Part shown: positions 17,133 to 25,795 of the stretch, piece by piece
Numbering within the stretch: the first letter of the stretch is position 1
Layout: every line of letters starts with the position of its first letter
Source of the DNA: Yinghuangia sp035454725
GTDB taxonomy: Bacteria > Actinomycetota > Actinomycetes > Streptomycetales > Streptomycetaceae
Assembly: GCF_051388935.1 (NCBI RefSeq)
Contig: NZ_JBPKBI010000007.1
Location: forward strand, 186,001-250,000
Reading direction: 5' to 3'
DNA: 64,000 nt
Made by a program: the position numbers and the translations under genes
The notes under the pieces: model-generated
Seen by the model: only the letters and a program-made list of their open reading frames with translations
What the model was told of the DNA's origin: nothing
Database searches by the model: none

Positions 17133-18128
17133 ATGTCGACCGCGACTCCGTCATCCACGGTGAGGGTGCCCGCTCATCCCGAACTCCCCCAGCGGGGGCA
17201 CCCGTTCCGGCAGTGGAAGACGTGGCGGATCCCGGGCACCGAACTGACCCTGACCGGTTATTCCCGCGCCAACGACAAGACTTTCTTTCACGTCCCCGAG
17301 CTCCGCTGCGCCTTGGACGCGGGGCTGTGCGAAGGGCGTCGGCCCGACACCGTGTTCCTCACGCACACCCACCACGACCATGCCAAGGACCTCGACTTCC
17401 TGGCCGCGCGGACCGGCGGAACGGACATCTACCTGCCCGCCGACGCGGTGCCGTACGCGGAGGCGTACATCCGCTCGTGCGCCGAGCTCAATCACGGAAC
17501 GGCGTTCGACCCCGGCCTCATGGGTCACCGGCTGCACGGCGTGCGCGGTGGCGACGAGTTCACTTTCGGGCGGGCGGGGCACCAGGTGCGGGTGGTGGAG
17601 TGCCTGCACAAGGTGCCGTGCGTCGGGTACGCATTCTCCGAACGGCGCAGGGTTCTGCGTCCCGAATTCGAAGAGCTGCGGCAGACGTTGGCGGTGGAGG
17701 GCCGGGGCGCGGAGTTCGGCCGGCTGATGGCCGAGCGTCGCAGGCAGGGGGTCGAGGTGGACGAGGAGGTCCGTCGGCCACTGTTCGCGTACCTGGGCGA
17801 TACACACACTGATGTGTTCCGGCGTAATCCGTGGCTGTTCACATTCCCGGTCGTCATCACGGAGTGCACGTTCCTCGACGACGCGGAGCTGGTGCGCGCG
17901 GATCGGGTGGGCCACACGGTCTGGAGTCGGCTGCGGCCGATCGTCGATGCGCATCCGGAAACGTTGTTCGTGCTGATTCACTTCAGCCTGCGGTACTCCG
18001 ACCGCGAGGTGTTGGAGTTCTTCGCACGGCACCGGACGGAAGGACGGGCTCCGGTGCCGGACAACGTCGTTTTGTGGGCGCATCCGGAGAGCCGGTTGCC
18101 CGAGCAGCATCAGCAGCGTGACTCCTGA
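17133..18128 (+). CDS. Metallo-beta-lactamase-fold nuclease, tRNase Z-like
   Basis: The protein is 331 aa from ATG at 17133, with GGAGGGG 6 nt upstream. The zinc motif is HTHHDHAKD (from residue 78). Later come GDTHTDVF, ECTFLDDAE and HFSLRYS, which correspond to the GDT, AxDTF-like and H(F/Y)S.RY motifs of tRNase Z enzymes. This makes an RNA 3'-processing nuclease more likely than a lactamase. There is no signal peptide. It starts 112 bp after the RNA ligase gene in the same direction, so the two may work on RNA together; this link is inferred. Confidence 0.82.
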   Translation: MSTATPSSTVRVPAHPELPQRGHPFRQWKTWRIPGTELTLTGYSRANDKTFFHVPELRCALDAGLCEGRRPDTVFLTHTHHDHAKDLDFLAARTGGTDIYLPADAVPYAEAYIRSCAELNHGTAFDPGLMGHRLHGVRGGDEFTFGRAGHQVRVVECLHKVPCVGYAFSERRRVLRPEFEELRQTLAVEGRGAEFGRLMAERRRQGVEVDEEVRRPLFAYLGDTHTDVFRRNPWLFTFPVVITECTFLDDAELVRADRVGHTVWSRLRPIVDAHPETLFVLIHFSLRYSDREVLEFFARHRTEGRAPVPDNVVLWAHPESRLPEQHQQRDS

Positions 18129-18341
18129 CAGCCGGGCCGCGGCGGGTCGCGTCTTCGTCCCGGCGGCCGACCGCAAACCGCCTTCGACGAATCTGTACGC
18201 GCCCTGCCACGGCTCGACCTGACGCTCCGCCGCAGCCGCCCGGCGCAACGGCTGCGACGGGCGCTCGGGGAAGTTGTTCGCTGCCCCCACGGAGCGGGCC
18301 GGACGCGCGATGGCAACGCGCCGCCGACCACACGACGCGGG

Positions 18342-19718
18342 CTACGTAAGGTCGTTCACGCTCTTGCCGACGTCCGCCAAGGTGACCGGTTTCCCGTACG
18401 AGCCGGTCAGTTTGTAGGACGCGACGCCACACCGGTAGGAACCCTGGTTGGCCTTGACGTCGACGCTCTTCCAGCCGTCCGGGGTTGCCTTGACCACGTT
18501 GCAGCACTGTGAGGGGCTGTCCTGCGCGGACATGTCGCGGGGTGCCTGCAAGCCGCCCCCGGTCCACGCGGTCTCCTTCCTCGCCTGCTCGTACAGACAC
18601 TTGCGGGTGAGGTTGTCACCACAGGCCGACGCCGACTTGGCGAACAGCAGCCAGGCCGAGAACGACTTCACCGCCCCGATCGAAACCTCCGCGCCGGGCG
18701 CGTACTTGGCGAACAGATCCACGACCTGCCGCGTCGCCGGGTTTCCGGCGGCGTCCTCGACGGGGTGGATCCCGCTGAGGTCGGCCATGTTGTTCTGCGC
18801 GTTGAGGACCTGGCTTCCGGTGATGTCCACGAACGCGTGCCCGTAGGCGTTGACGTTGGTGTCGATCCAGTCGAGCTTGTAGTCCATGTTGGTCAACTCC
18901 TGCTCCAGCTTGGCCAGCATGCGGAAGTCACCCATGAAGATCAGGCCCTTGACCCCTTTGTTCTTGATCGCCTGCGCGTACGGCGTCCAGTTCGACACCC
19001 CCGTCGCCGGATACAGGTCGGAGTAGGCCACATTGGCCCCCCACGCTCGGAGGAACTCGATCCGCTGCTCGCCCGACGACTTGATGGAGTCGCCGACGAT
19101 GATGCCGACCGCGGACGCCGACGCGGGATAGGCCTCCTTCAGCAGCCAGTCGTAGAAGGCCGCGTTGCGCAGGTACGACGCGCCTCCGGGCTGCACGCTG
19201 AACTGTAGGTCCGAGCCCTCGTTTTCGAGCTTGATCACCTGGCCGGGGAACTCGGGCAGCAGGCACGAGACGCGGTCCCTGACCCCGAGATGGTCCAGGC
19301 CGGCTCCGCCGCCGACGAGCGCGAAGTCGTCGCGGCAGGCCTCAAGTACGCGCTGCCGCACTTCCATGAACTTGGTGTCACGGATGTTCGCGACGATCTT
19401 GCGGCCGTTGATGCCGCCCGCGTCGTTGCACCACGACGTGAACACCTTGGCGGCGTCCACGAATTCGGGGTTCTTCGAGAAGCCGACATCCGTCAGGACG
19501 CCGACCTCGACTTCGTCGGCCGTGACGCCCTGGGCCGGTGCGGCGGTCGGGTTGCCGGGGCCGCACACGTTCTTGAGCTCGCCGAAGTCGGCCGATGCGG
19601 CCGACACCGTCGGGGCCGTCGGCGCTCCGTCACTGTCGGAGCCGCCGCGATCGGCGCATCCGGCCGCGAGCAAAGCGCTCACCACCGCGAGAGCGGCCAG
19701 GGCTGGGGAAGGTCTCAC
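18342..19718 (-). CDS. Branched-chain-amino-acid-type ABC transporter binding lipoprotein
   Basis: The protein is 458 aa from GTG at 19718, with GAGGAGG upstream. The signal peptide ends in lipobox LLAAGC. The body is a type I periplasmic-binding fold (Peripla_BP_6): EVEVGVLTDVGFSKNPEFVDAAKVFTSWCNDAGGINGRKI near the N-terminus. No permease or ATPase genes are nearby, so it is an orphan binding protein that could serve another transporter or act as a sensor. Several Cys residues in the C-terminal third (CGDNLTRKC, CCN, CG) could form disulfides outside the cell. Confidence 0.85.
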   Translation of the reverse strand: MRPSPALAALAVVSALLAAGCADRGGSDSDGAPTAPTVSAASADFGELKNVCGPGNPTAAPAQGVTADEVEVGVLTDVGFSKNPEFVDAAKVFTSWCNDAGGINGRKIVANIRDTKFMEVRQRVLEACRDDFALVGGGAGLDHLGVRDRVSCLLPEFPGQVIKLENEGSDLQFSVQPGGASYLRNAAFYDWLLKEAYPASASAVGIIVGDSIKSSGEQRIEFLRAWGANVAYSDLYPATGVSNWTPYAQAIKNKGVKGLIFMGDFRMLAKLEQELTNMDYKLDWIDTNVNAYGHAFVDITGSQVLNAQNNMADLSGIHPVEDAAGNPATRQVVDLFAKYAPGAEVSIGAVKSFSAWLLFAKSASACGDNLTRKCLYEQARKETAWTGGGLQAPRDMSAQDSPSQCCNVVKATPDGWKSVDVKANQGSYRCGVASYKLTGSYGKPVTLADVGKSVNDLT

Positions 19719-20695
19719 GTGCTGCCTCCTCGGTGCTGGGTCGACCGGCGTCCTCGATGACGCCGGTTCGGGGTCTGCGGCTGACGCCGTGCATGGGCGC
19801 GGACCACCGCGGACATGCCGAGCTGCGTGTACGTACGTCTTGAAAGGCCCGGATGAGCGGGCGGCTCATGCGCATCCGGGGCGGCAACAAGGCGCGGTCG
19901 GCCGATGCCGAGAACCGCAGTGAGCGAAAGGCCCGAGGCCGCGCGACTGCTCTGCGCAGGCGTCAAGTGACCAGGGCGGCTTCGACATTCGGTACACCGA
20001 TGATGCGATGCCACGGGTCACACGCCGCCGGACGCGTGCCGCTCCCACAGCGATTTCCCGCCATGCCATGCCGCCTGGGCACGAAGGTAGAGGCTCGCTA
20101 TTGCGTTTGGGAAGTACCGTTCTGAGTCTTTTGGATGGGCGCGCCGGGGCCCGTGGTGCCCGCGGCCCGGCAAACCGGCGGCGCGAAGGCGGCCGAAAGG
20201 GCAGTCACCCTTGTAGAGTGAGCGTTCACTTGTTAACGTTCGCTCGAATCGCCGCCGAAGAGCCCCATCGCCCCACGCACACGGAGGACCGAAGCGAAAA
20301 CAACGCAATGCCGCCGATCAGCCCGCACGTCTCGACCGCCCGTCACCCCGCCCCCGATGCCGGACGCACCGACGCCGCCCACGACCCCCGCCCCCAGACC
20401 TGGCTTCACGGACAAGGCCATCCCCTGCGGCCGACCGCCCGCAACTCCGCGCCCTCCCGCCAGCCGCCTCCCCCACCACCACGCACATTCGTTGCCACGA
20501 GCCAAGGCTGCAAAGCTGCACAGTCACACACATGTTTGACGGCCACCTTGTTGTTTGCCCGCTGTCACAATCGCCTCGCCCGGTGGATAATCCGAAAGCC
20601 GGGCAGGATCTGAGCAAATCCGGCACGGATCATGTACGGGGGCCTGCGCAACTCGGCCCGCCTGGTGGGGACTTCGTCGCGAGGGGGCGTGTGGG
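19719..20695. other. Gene-poor region of about 1 kb
   Basis: Frames here show no consistent codon bias or domain, and start sites with a good ribosome site lead only to Pro/Arg-rich nonsense. It holds one clear regulatory-looking palindrome (20217-20230). It may be a site where a gene has decayed. Confidence 0.45.
20217..20230. promoter_or_regulatory. Orphan TetR-like palindrome
   Basis: AGTGAGCGTTCACT is a 14-bp palindrome with one mismatched pair of positions, and an overlapping GAGCG...CGCTC dyad extends it to 20245. Such AGTGAACGTTCACT-like sites are typical TetR operators. No TetR gene or obvious target gene is adjacent. Confidence 0.35.
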
Positions 20696-21019
20696 GTGGG
20701 GCACTGTGGGGCATGCGGCGGTGGCGGCTGGATGCCGATGGATACGGCCTGCCACGGGTGCGGCGGGTCGGGGCAGTCGGCATCGATGGACCCGAACGAG
20801 CGCTGGCCGTGCGGTGGTTGCGGCGGAAGCGGACGCCTGACGGCCATGCAGCCCTGCCCGCATTGCGGCGGCTCCGGAGGCCAGGCGCCCGGTCCCATGG
20901 GCCCCGAGTACGCGCCACCCCGAGTCCCCATGACCCGCGGTCGACGCCTCCGGCTCCAACTGACCAACCTCCTACCCCTGGCCGCCCTGGCCGCGTACGT
21001 CTACTACACGACCCGCTGA
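20696..21019 (+). CDS. Small membrane protein with DnaJ-type zinc finger
   Basis: The protein is 107 aa from GTG at 20696. It has four CxxCxGxG repeats: CGACGGGG (from residue 4), CHGCGGSG, CGGCGGSG and CPHCGGSG. This is the signature of the DnaJ central zinc-binding domain, which holds two Zn ions. There is no J domain and no substrate-binding domain. The C-terminus has one hydrophobic segment (LTNLLPLAALAAYVYY) after an Arg-rich stretch, which predicts a membrane anchor with the zinc domain in the cytoplasm. Function unknown; a redox or chaperone-adaptor role is possible. Confidence 0.65.
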   Translation: MGHCGACGGGGWMPMDTACHGCGGSGQSASMDPNERWPCGGCGGSGRLTAMQPCPHCGGSGGQAPGPMGPEYAPPRVPMTRGRRLRLQLTNLLPLAALAAYVYYTTR

Positions 21020-21209
21020 CCCCCGCCCGCGACCCGACGCCCGCAGCGGGACCTGCCGCATCGCCGCGTCGCGGAAAATCACTGCCGTTCTCAGGAAGGC
21101 GCAGGGCTGACGTCCACCGCCATGTGCTCCGCGACGCCGCAATCGGCGTCACCGCTCTTGCGGTTCTTCGTCCGGGACCCTGCCGCAAGGTGCCGCGGCT
21201 TCCGGTCGG

Positions 21210-21893
21210 TTACTTCTGCGCCGACTCGGCTTCTTCGTACGCGTCATGCCAGTTCCACCATTCGTACGGCGGGGTCTGGGGGTAGTCCTCAGGCGAGTCC
21301 TCCCATTCCTCCTGCCGTCCGAGCGCCGTCATATCGAGGTAGCTCCACGTGGTCCCCAGCGCCTCGTCGCCGCGGGCGTTGATGAAGTAGGTGCGGAACA
21401 CGCGGTCGCCGTCGCGGATGAACGCGTTCGTGCCATGCCACTCGTCGACTTCGAAGTCCCTGTCGAAGTCGTCCGTAATGGTGTACCAGGGCATCGTCCA
21501 ACCCATCCGCGCCTTCACCCGCTCGATGTCCGGTTGCGGCGCGCGTGAGGCGAAGACGAGAGTCGTGTCGCGGGCGTTCAGATGGGCGAGGTTACCGACA
21601 TGGTCGGCCACCATGGAACAACCGACACACGCGTGCTCGGGCCAACCGTCCACTTCCGGAGCGAAGAACGCGCGGTAGACGATCAGCTGACGACGACCGG
21701 CGAAAAGGTCGAGCAGGGTGGCTTTTCCTGCGGGCCCGTCGAACTCGTAGGTCTTCTGCACCGCCATCCATGGCATCCTCCGGCGCTCGGCGGCCAGTGC
21801 GTCCCGTGCGCGGGTCAGCTCCTTCTCCTTGACAAGAAGCTCCTCGCGCGCCGCCTTCCACTCACTCGCCGTGACGATTGGGGGCGTCTTCAT
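21210..21893 (-). CDS. DUF899 thioredoxin-like protein
   Basis: The protein is 227 aa from ATG at 21893; ATG at 21905 is an alternative. Diagnostic DUF899 segments are TASEWKAAREELLVKEKELTRARDALAAERRRMP near the N-terminus, DLFAGRRQLIVYRAFF and ACVGCSMVADHV in the middle, and FRTYFINARGDE near the C-terminus. The CVGCS motif is the presumed redox site of this thioredoxin-fold family, although a classical CxxC pair with nearby cis-Pro is not evident. Cytoplasmic; reaction unknown. Confidence 0.85.
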   Translation of the reverse strand: MKTPPIVTASEWKAAREELLVKEKELTRARDALAAERRRMPWMAVQKTYEFDGPAGKATLLDLFAGRRQLIVYRAFFAPEVDGWPEHACVGCSMVADHVGNLAHLNARDTTLVFASRAPQPDIERVKARMGWTMPWYTITDDFDRDFEVDEWHGTNAFIRDGDRVFRTYFINARGDEALGTTWSYLDMTALGRQEEWEDSPEDYPQTPPYEWWNWHDAYEEAESAQK

Positions 21894-21905
21894 GCTGCCG
21901 TCCAC

Positions 21906-22129
21906 CTTCCGGTTCCGTCCACGGCCGTCAGACCAGGGGCTCGGTCGGGCGACGCCACGCGCCCCTCCCTCCAGGGTCGGCCGTCACCGGCTCAGACGCA
22001 TATTGGCGCAGGGGATCGAACAAAGATACGGATCCGGGCATGACGTCGCGACCGACCAGTACCTGGACGGCCGCGACACCGATCTTGATCAGCTCGTACG
22101 AGGGGACCGCACCGGGTCCGCAAGTTCGC
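21906..22129 (-). other. Possible gene remnant between the DUF899 and DUF397 genes
   Basis: On the minus strand a short frame reads VPSYELIKIGVAAVQVLVGRD and continues MPGSVSLFDPLRQYA with sensible composition. No start codon or ribosome site supports a complete gene. It looks like a relic or the end of a lost coding region. Confidence 0.25.
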
Positions 22130-22309
22130 TCAGGAAGCCGTGGCGCGGACCAGCGCCTCCCAGGCGCCTTGCGTGACGGCCAGCTTGGGCCCAGCCTTGT
22201 GCTTGGAGTCGCGCACGTGCAACGCGCCCTGAGAGGCGGCGACTTCGACACAAGCGCCGCCTTCCTCATCGCTGTGGCTGGACTTGCGCCAACCCAGTTG
22301 GTCGCTCAC
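22130..22309 (-). CDS. DUF397 small protein
   Basis: The protein is 59 aa, with GTG at 22309 overlapping the stop of the helix-turn-helix gene as GTGA. The sequence begins SDQLGWRKSSHSDEEGGACVE and continues with VRDSKHKAGPKLAVTQGAWEALV, the full DUF397 pattern (WRKSSxS...CVEV...VRDSK...W..F/L). In actinomycetes such proteins pair with Scr1/WhiJ-type XRE regulators and modulate them, probably by direct binding. Confidence 0.88.
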   Translation of the reverse strand: MSDQLGWRKSSHSDEEGGACVEVAASQGALHVRDSKHKAGPKLAVTQGAWEALVRATAS

Positions 22310-23118
22310 AGCTCGGCCTCCACCTCTGCAATGAACCCCGCCGAGTCCTCGGCGTTGAGTGCTTGCATGCGGATGATGCCATGACGCCGGGTCAACAGGC
22401 TGATGGTTGCGGGATCCGAGTAGAGGGCGCTGGTAGCCGGGGCTTCCACGTACGCGTAGTGCTCGTGCTCATCAGTCTCCAGCAAAACCAGCGAACCGCC
22501 AAGCCCGAGAACGGTGCCGCTGTCCGCACGCAGCACCTGAACCGCAACGTTGCGCAGCCCGGCGATCTCCAACAACCTGCCGAGTTGCGCCTTCATGACG
22601 TCGCGTCCACCCACCAGGCTGCGCAGCGCTGCTTCGTGGATGACGAAGCCGAACTGCGCATACGGCTTGCGCGTCAACTTCTCCTGCCGTTCCATCCGCG
22701 CTGACAGGCGTTCTTCGATCGTGTCGTCGTCGAACGGCGGGCAGTTCTCGATCATCAGCGCTCGTGCGTACTGCGGGGTTTGCAACAGCCCCGGGATGAG
22801 CATCGGTTCGTACCAAAGCACCGAGGTCGCCGACGCCTCAAGACCCATGAACTCATGCGTTCGCGCCGGATACCTCTCCGGCTGCAAATACGCCTGAGCC
22901 GCCGCCACCATCCCGTCCGCGCCGCACATCTGGTCCGCCACCTGCAACAGGTGCAACGACGCCCTGCGCCGCCCCTGCTCGACCGACTTGATGGTCTCCT
23001 CGCAGTACCCGGCCTCCTCCCCCAACTGCTGTCGGGTCACCCCGGCCCGCGTGCGCCAGAGCTTGATCTGATTCCCGCAATAGCGCCATGCCATCGGCGC
23101 CTGGGAGTTCATCGCCAC
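22306..23118 (-). CDS. XRE-family regulator with DUF5753 domain (WhiJ-like)
   Basis: The protein is 270 aa. GTG at 23118 is preferred, because GGGGGAGG lies 8 nt upstream; GTG 23127 and ATG 23112 are in frame. Residues about 15-70 form an XRE helix-turn-helix (LWRTRAGVTRQQLGEEAGYCEETIKSVEQGRR). The rest matches DUF5753 (WYEPMLIPGLLQTPQYARALM and VGGRDVMKAQLGRLLEIAGLRNVAVQVL). It is followed by DUF397 and divergent from an ATP-binding protein gene, the arrangement of whiJ-like loci that affect development and secondary metabolism in Streptomyces. Confidence 0.9.
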   Translation of the reverse strand: MAMNSQAPMAWRYCGNQIKLWRTRAGVTRQQLGEEAGYCEETIKSVEQGRRRASLHLLQVADQMCGADGMVAAAQAYLQPERYPARTHEFMGLEASATSVLWYEPMLIPGLLQTPQYARALMIENCPPFDDDTIEERLSARMERQEKLTRKPYAQFGFVIHEAALRSLVGGRDVMKAQLGRLLEIAGLRNVAVQVLRADSGTVLGLGGSLVLLETDEHEHYAYVEAPATSALYSDPATISLLTRRHGIIRMQALNAEDSAGFIAEVEAEL

Positions 23119-23290
23119 GGCATCCACCTCCCCCGGTTCACCGCGGGAACGCCACGCTGCGTACCCACATCGTCACTATCTGAGTGCAAGTGGCCGAAAG
23201 CAGGCTGTGGCCCGAGTTCGCGGAATCACTCTCCGCAGTCAACTGGGCCACACGGCCGCGCTTTCACCCGTACAACGACTCAGGACTCCG

Positions 23291-23812
23291 ATGACAACGC
23301 ACCGCCACCCCGTCGACGCCTCCGCCGCGCCTTTCGTACCGATGAGGTACCCGCACGAAGCGACTTGGTCCCTCCCGCACCACCCCCGCAGCGCCGGCGA
23401 GGCCCGCGCACAGCTGCGCGAACACGCCTATATCTGGCGCCTCGGCGACGAAGTAGCCACCACGGCCCAGCTCTTGCTCAGCGAACTCGTCACCAACGCC
23501 TGCCGTCACGCCCGGCCCCTTCCCGGAGACCGGGTCACCGTACGCTGCGCGCTCTCCCCCACCCGTACCTTGCGCGTCGAAGTCACCGACGGCGATCCCC
23601 TCGAACTCCCGTACCCACGCCGCGCGTCCCCCACCGACATTTCCGGCCGCGGTCTCGCGCTCGTCGCCACACTCGCCGACGCCTGGGGCGTCCGGGCCCT
23701 CCCCGGCACCACCGGCAAGACCGTCTGGTTCGAACTCACCGCGCCCCCACCCGAACATGAGTCACCCGCCGCCCGGCCACGCCCCGCCGAGACGGACGAA
23801 GGCCACCGATGA
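23291..23812 (+). CDS. ATP-binding protein, RsbW/anti-sigma-type HATPase
   Basis: The protein is 173 aa from ATG at 23291. The GHKL ATPase motifs are the N box LLLSELVTNACRHA, the G1 box EVTDGDP and SGRGLALVATLADAWGVR. It has no dimerisation or sensor domain, like the short ATP-binding proteins paired with WhiJ-like regulators. It may act as an anti-sigma or partner-switching kinase; no direct target is adjacent. It is divergent from the WhiJ-like gene with about 170 bp between. Confidence 0.88.
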   Translation: MTTHRHPVDASAAPFVPMRYPHEATWSLPHHPRSAGEARAQLREHAYIWRLGDEVATTAQLLLSELVTNACRHARPLPGDRVTVRCALSPTRTLRVEVTDGDPLELPYPRRASPTDISGRGLALVATLADAWGVRALPGTTGKTVWFELTAPPPEHESPAARPRPAETDEGHR

Positions 23813-23910
23813 GCGCGGGTTCGAACATCACGGCGCCCGCGCGGTGGCTCGCCGCACCCGCAAGGGTTACTCGATTGCGGATGCGAGCGCGGCCTCCGTA
23901 TCCTCCCGGC

Positions 23911-24176
23911 AACGCGTTGACGGAGACGAGTAGCCAGGGATCACGCGAGCCGAGAGAGCCGCCGGTGGCTGGGAAGGCGGCCTCGCGCCCCGAGGCGAAG
24001 ACCCTCCCGAGCGCGGGGAGGAACGACCTTTGCCGTCCAATGCCCCGCCGGCCGGCCCCCGTCATCGGGCCCGAATGAGGCCGCCACTTGGTGGCGGCGA
24101 AAGTGCGGTGGTACCGCGAGTTGCCCTTCTCGCCCGCACTCCCAAGGGATCATGACGACGTCCTTCGGAGGACCGA
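23911..24176 (+). ncRNA. T-box riboswitch (tRNA-Asp responsive, probably translational)
   Basis: The leader shows the parts of a canonical T-box in order. Stem I has AGTA (23929-23932) on the 5' side of the specifier loop, the AGAGAG bulge (23953-23958), an apical GCCGCC/GGCGGC helix, and GAA (23997-23999) before the specifier triplet GAC (24000-24002), an Asp codon. Stem III is CCGCCAC-TTG-GTGGCGG (24081-24097). The T-box sequence GGTGGTACCGCG (24107-24118) carries TGGT for pairing with the tRNA 3' end. A competing helix pairs 24102-24108 with 24134-24140 and has no U-tract. A separate hairpin (24160-24173) buries the GGAGG ribosome site of the synthetase gene, which suggests control of translation. 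Confidence 0.85.
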
Positions 24177-25485
24177 ATGATCCACAGCCGCGTACACATC
24201 TCCCACCTGCGAGAACATGTCGGCCGTACCGTCTCCGTCTGCGGGTGGGTGAACACACTCCGCCTGCAAAGCACCATGCAGTTCGTGATCGTGCGGGACA
24301 GCACCGGCATGGTGCAGGTCACCCGCGCACGACGGCGGGCCGTTGGAGGCCCGACTCGAAGCGCTCACATCCGAGTCCGCCGTCAGGATCACCGGCCGTG
24401 TCGTCGACGCCGCCCAGGTCAAGCTCGGCGGCCTGGAAATCGTCCCCGACATGGTGGAGGTCCTGAACCCGGCCGCCGCTCCGCTGCCGATCGACAGGCG
24501 CACCGGTCCGGAGCAGCGGCTCGACTGGCGGTTCCTGGACGTGCGCCTGCGTCCCGCCGCACAGTTGGTGTTCGCCGTACAGACCACCCTGGAACAGGGC
24601 CTGCGCGAGTACGCATACGCGCAGGGCGCAACAGAAATGCACACGCCCAAACTCATGCGCACCGCATCGGAGTCCGGCGCGGAGGTCTTCGAGCTGAACT
24701 ACTTCGGACGCAGCGCCTACCTGGCGCAGTCGCCGCAGTTCCACAAGCAGATGGCGATCGCGGCCGGCGTCGAAAGTGTCTTCGAGGTCGGGCCGATCTT
24801 CCGTGCCGAGCCGTCGTTCACTTCACGACACGCCACCGAATTCACCGGTGTGGACGTGGAGTTGGCGTGGATCGACGGCGTCGAGGACGTGATGGCGTTC
24901 GAAGAGCAGATGCTCGCCCACGCGATCGGCAAGGTCGCCGAGGCGCATGGCGACGCGGTCGCCGAGCACTTCGGCATCGATGTCACCGTCCCCACGACGC
25001 CTTTTCCCCGCGTCACGATGGCCGAGGCGCACGAGATCCTGCGCGAGGTCGGCTGGGCCCCGGCAGCCACCAGGGAGGACCTCGACCCGGAAGGCGAGCG
25101 CCGCCTTTCCGCCCACGTCAAGGAGGCCACCGGCCACGACTTCGTGTTCGTCACGCACTACCCCGTCGGCATCCGGCCCTTCTACCACATGCGGTCGGAC
25201 GACGACCCGGGCGTGACGCTGAGTTTCGACCTGTTGTGGAAGGGCCTGGAGATCACCACCGGCGCGCAGCGCGAGCACCGGTACGAGGTGCTGCTGAAGC
25301 AGGCCGCCGGGAAGGGAATGCGCCCCGAACCTCTGCGCGACTACCTCAACGCGTTCCGGTACGGCTGCCCACCGCACGGCGGATTCGGCATGGGCCTCGC
25401 GCGGGTGCTTATGGTGATGGTCGGCCTGGACTCCATCCGCGAGGCCACCTTCCTCTTCCGCGGACCGAACCGGCTGGCGCCGTAG
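24177..25485 (+). pseudogene. aspS: Archaeal-type (non-discriminating class) aspartyl-tRNA synthetase, frame broken near 24325
   Basis: ATG at 24177 follows GGAGG by 5 nt. The first 50 codons encode the anticodon-binding OB fold (RVHISHLREHVGRTVSVCGWV and FVIVRDSTGMVQVT). Near 24320-24330 the frame shifts; the rest reads on in the next frame (AHDGGPLEARLEALT onward), as if one base were missing. The catalytic part has motif 2 FRAEPSFTSRHATEFTGVDVE and motif 3 GGFGMGLARVLMVMVGLDSIREA. Total length would be about 436 aa, as in archaeal-type AspRS, unlike the roughly 590-aa bacterial enzyme. It charges tRNA with Asp. The break is either a base error or a true inactivating mutation. Confidence 0.85.
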
Positions 25486-25795
25486 CGCTTCGCGGCGCGG
25501 GGGACGGCCTCGTCCGCTCCGGGTGATCGTCGGGTCATCCGGCTTCAGCCCGTCGAGATGTACGCAAGAGATGCCGAGCGCGGCGTTCGTACATCTCGAC
25601 GGGCGGGCCGCAGCGTTCCGCGCCGCCCGCATCCCGTGGCCGGGGGCGACGGCAGCGTTGGGGCTTGGTTCGTCGGTCGCGAGCCAGGCCGGCCGGGCGA
25701 TGCGGGGGTGGCCTGACCCCGCGCGGCGACGGGGGGCGGGGCGCGCCTGGCGCTGCCTGGTCGGCGGTGCGCCTGCGACGTCCGTGCGGACTCCG
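25486..25795. other. 310-bp intergenic region between convergent genes
   Basis: Apart from the 17-bp inverted repeat (25548-25604), no gene or promoter-like element was recognised here. Confidence 0.4.
25548..25604. terminator. Strong inverted repeat after the AspRS gene
   Basis: Perfect 17-bp arms (25548-25564 GCCCGTCGAGATGTACG and its complement at 25588-25604) enclose a 23-nt loop, 62 bp after the synthetase stop. It sits between the convergent AspRS and TetR genes and should stop transcription from both sides. Confidence 0.7.

Noticed and set aside
20308..20613. ORF beginning MPPISPHVSTARHP after a GGAGG 17 nt upstream
   Set aside because: The ribosome-site spacing is wrong and the peptide is Pro/Arg/His-rich without domain character.
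23809..24078. An 89-codon ORF starting with ATGA overlap after the HATPase gene
   Set aside because: It runs across T-box Stem I and Stem III, has no coding character, and the RNA structure explains the sequence better.
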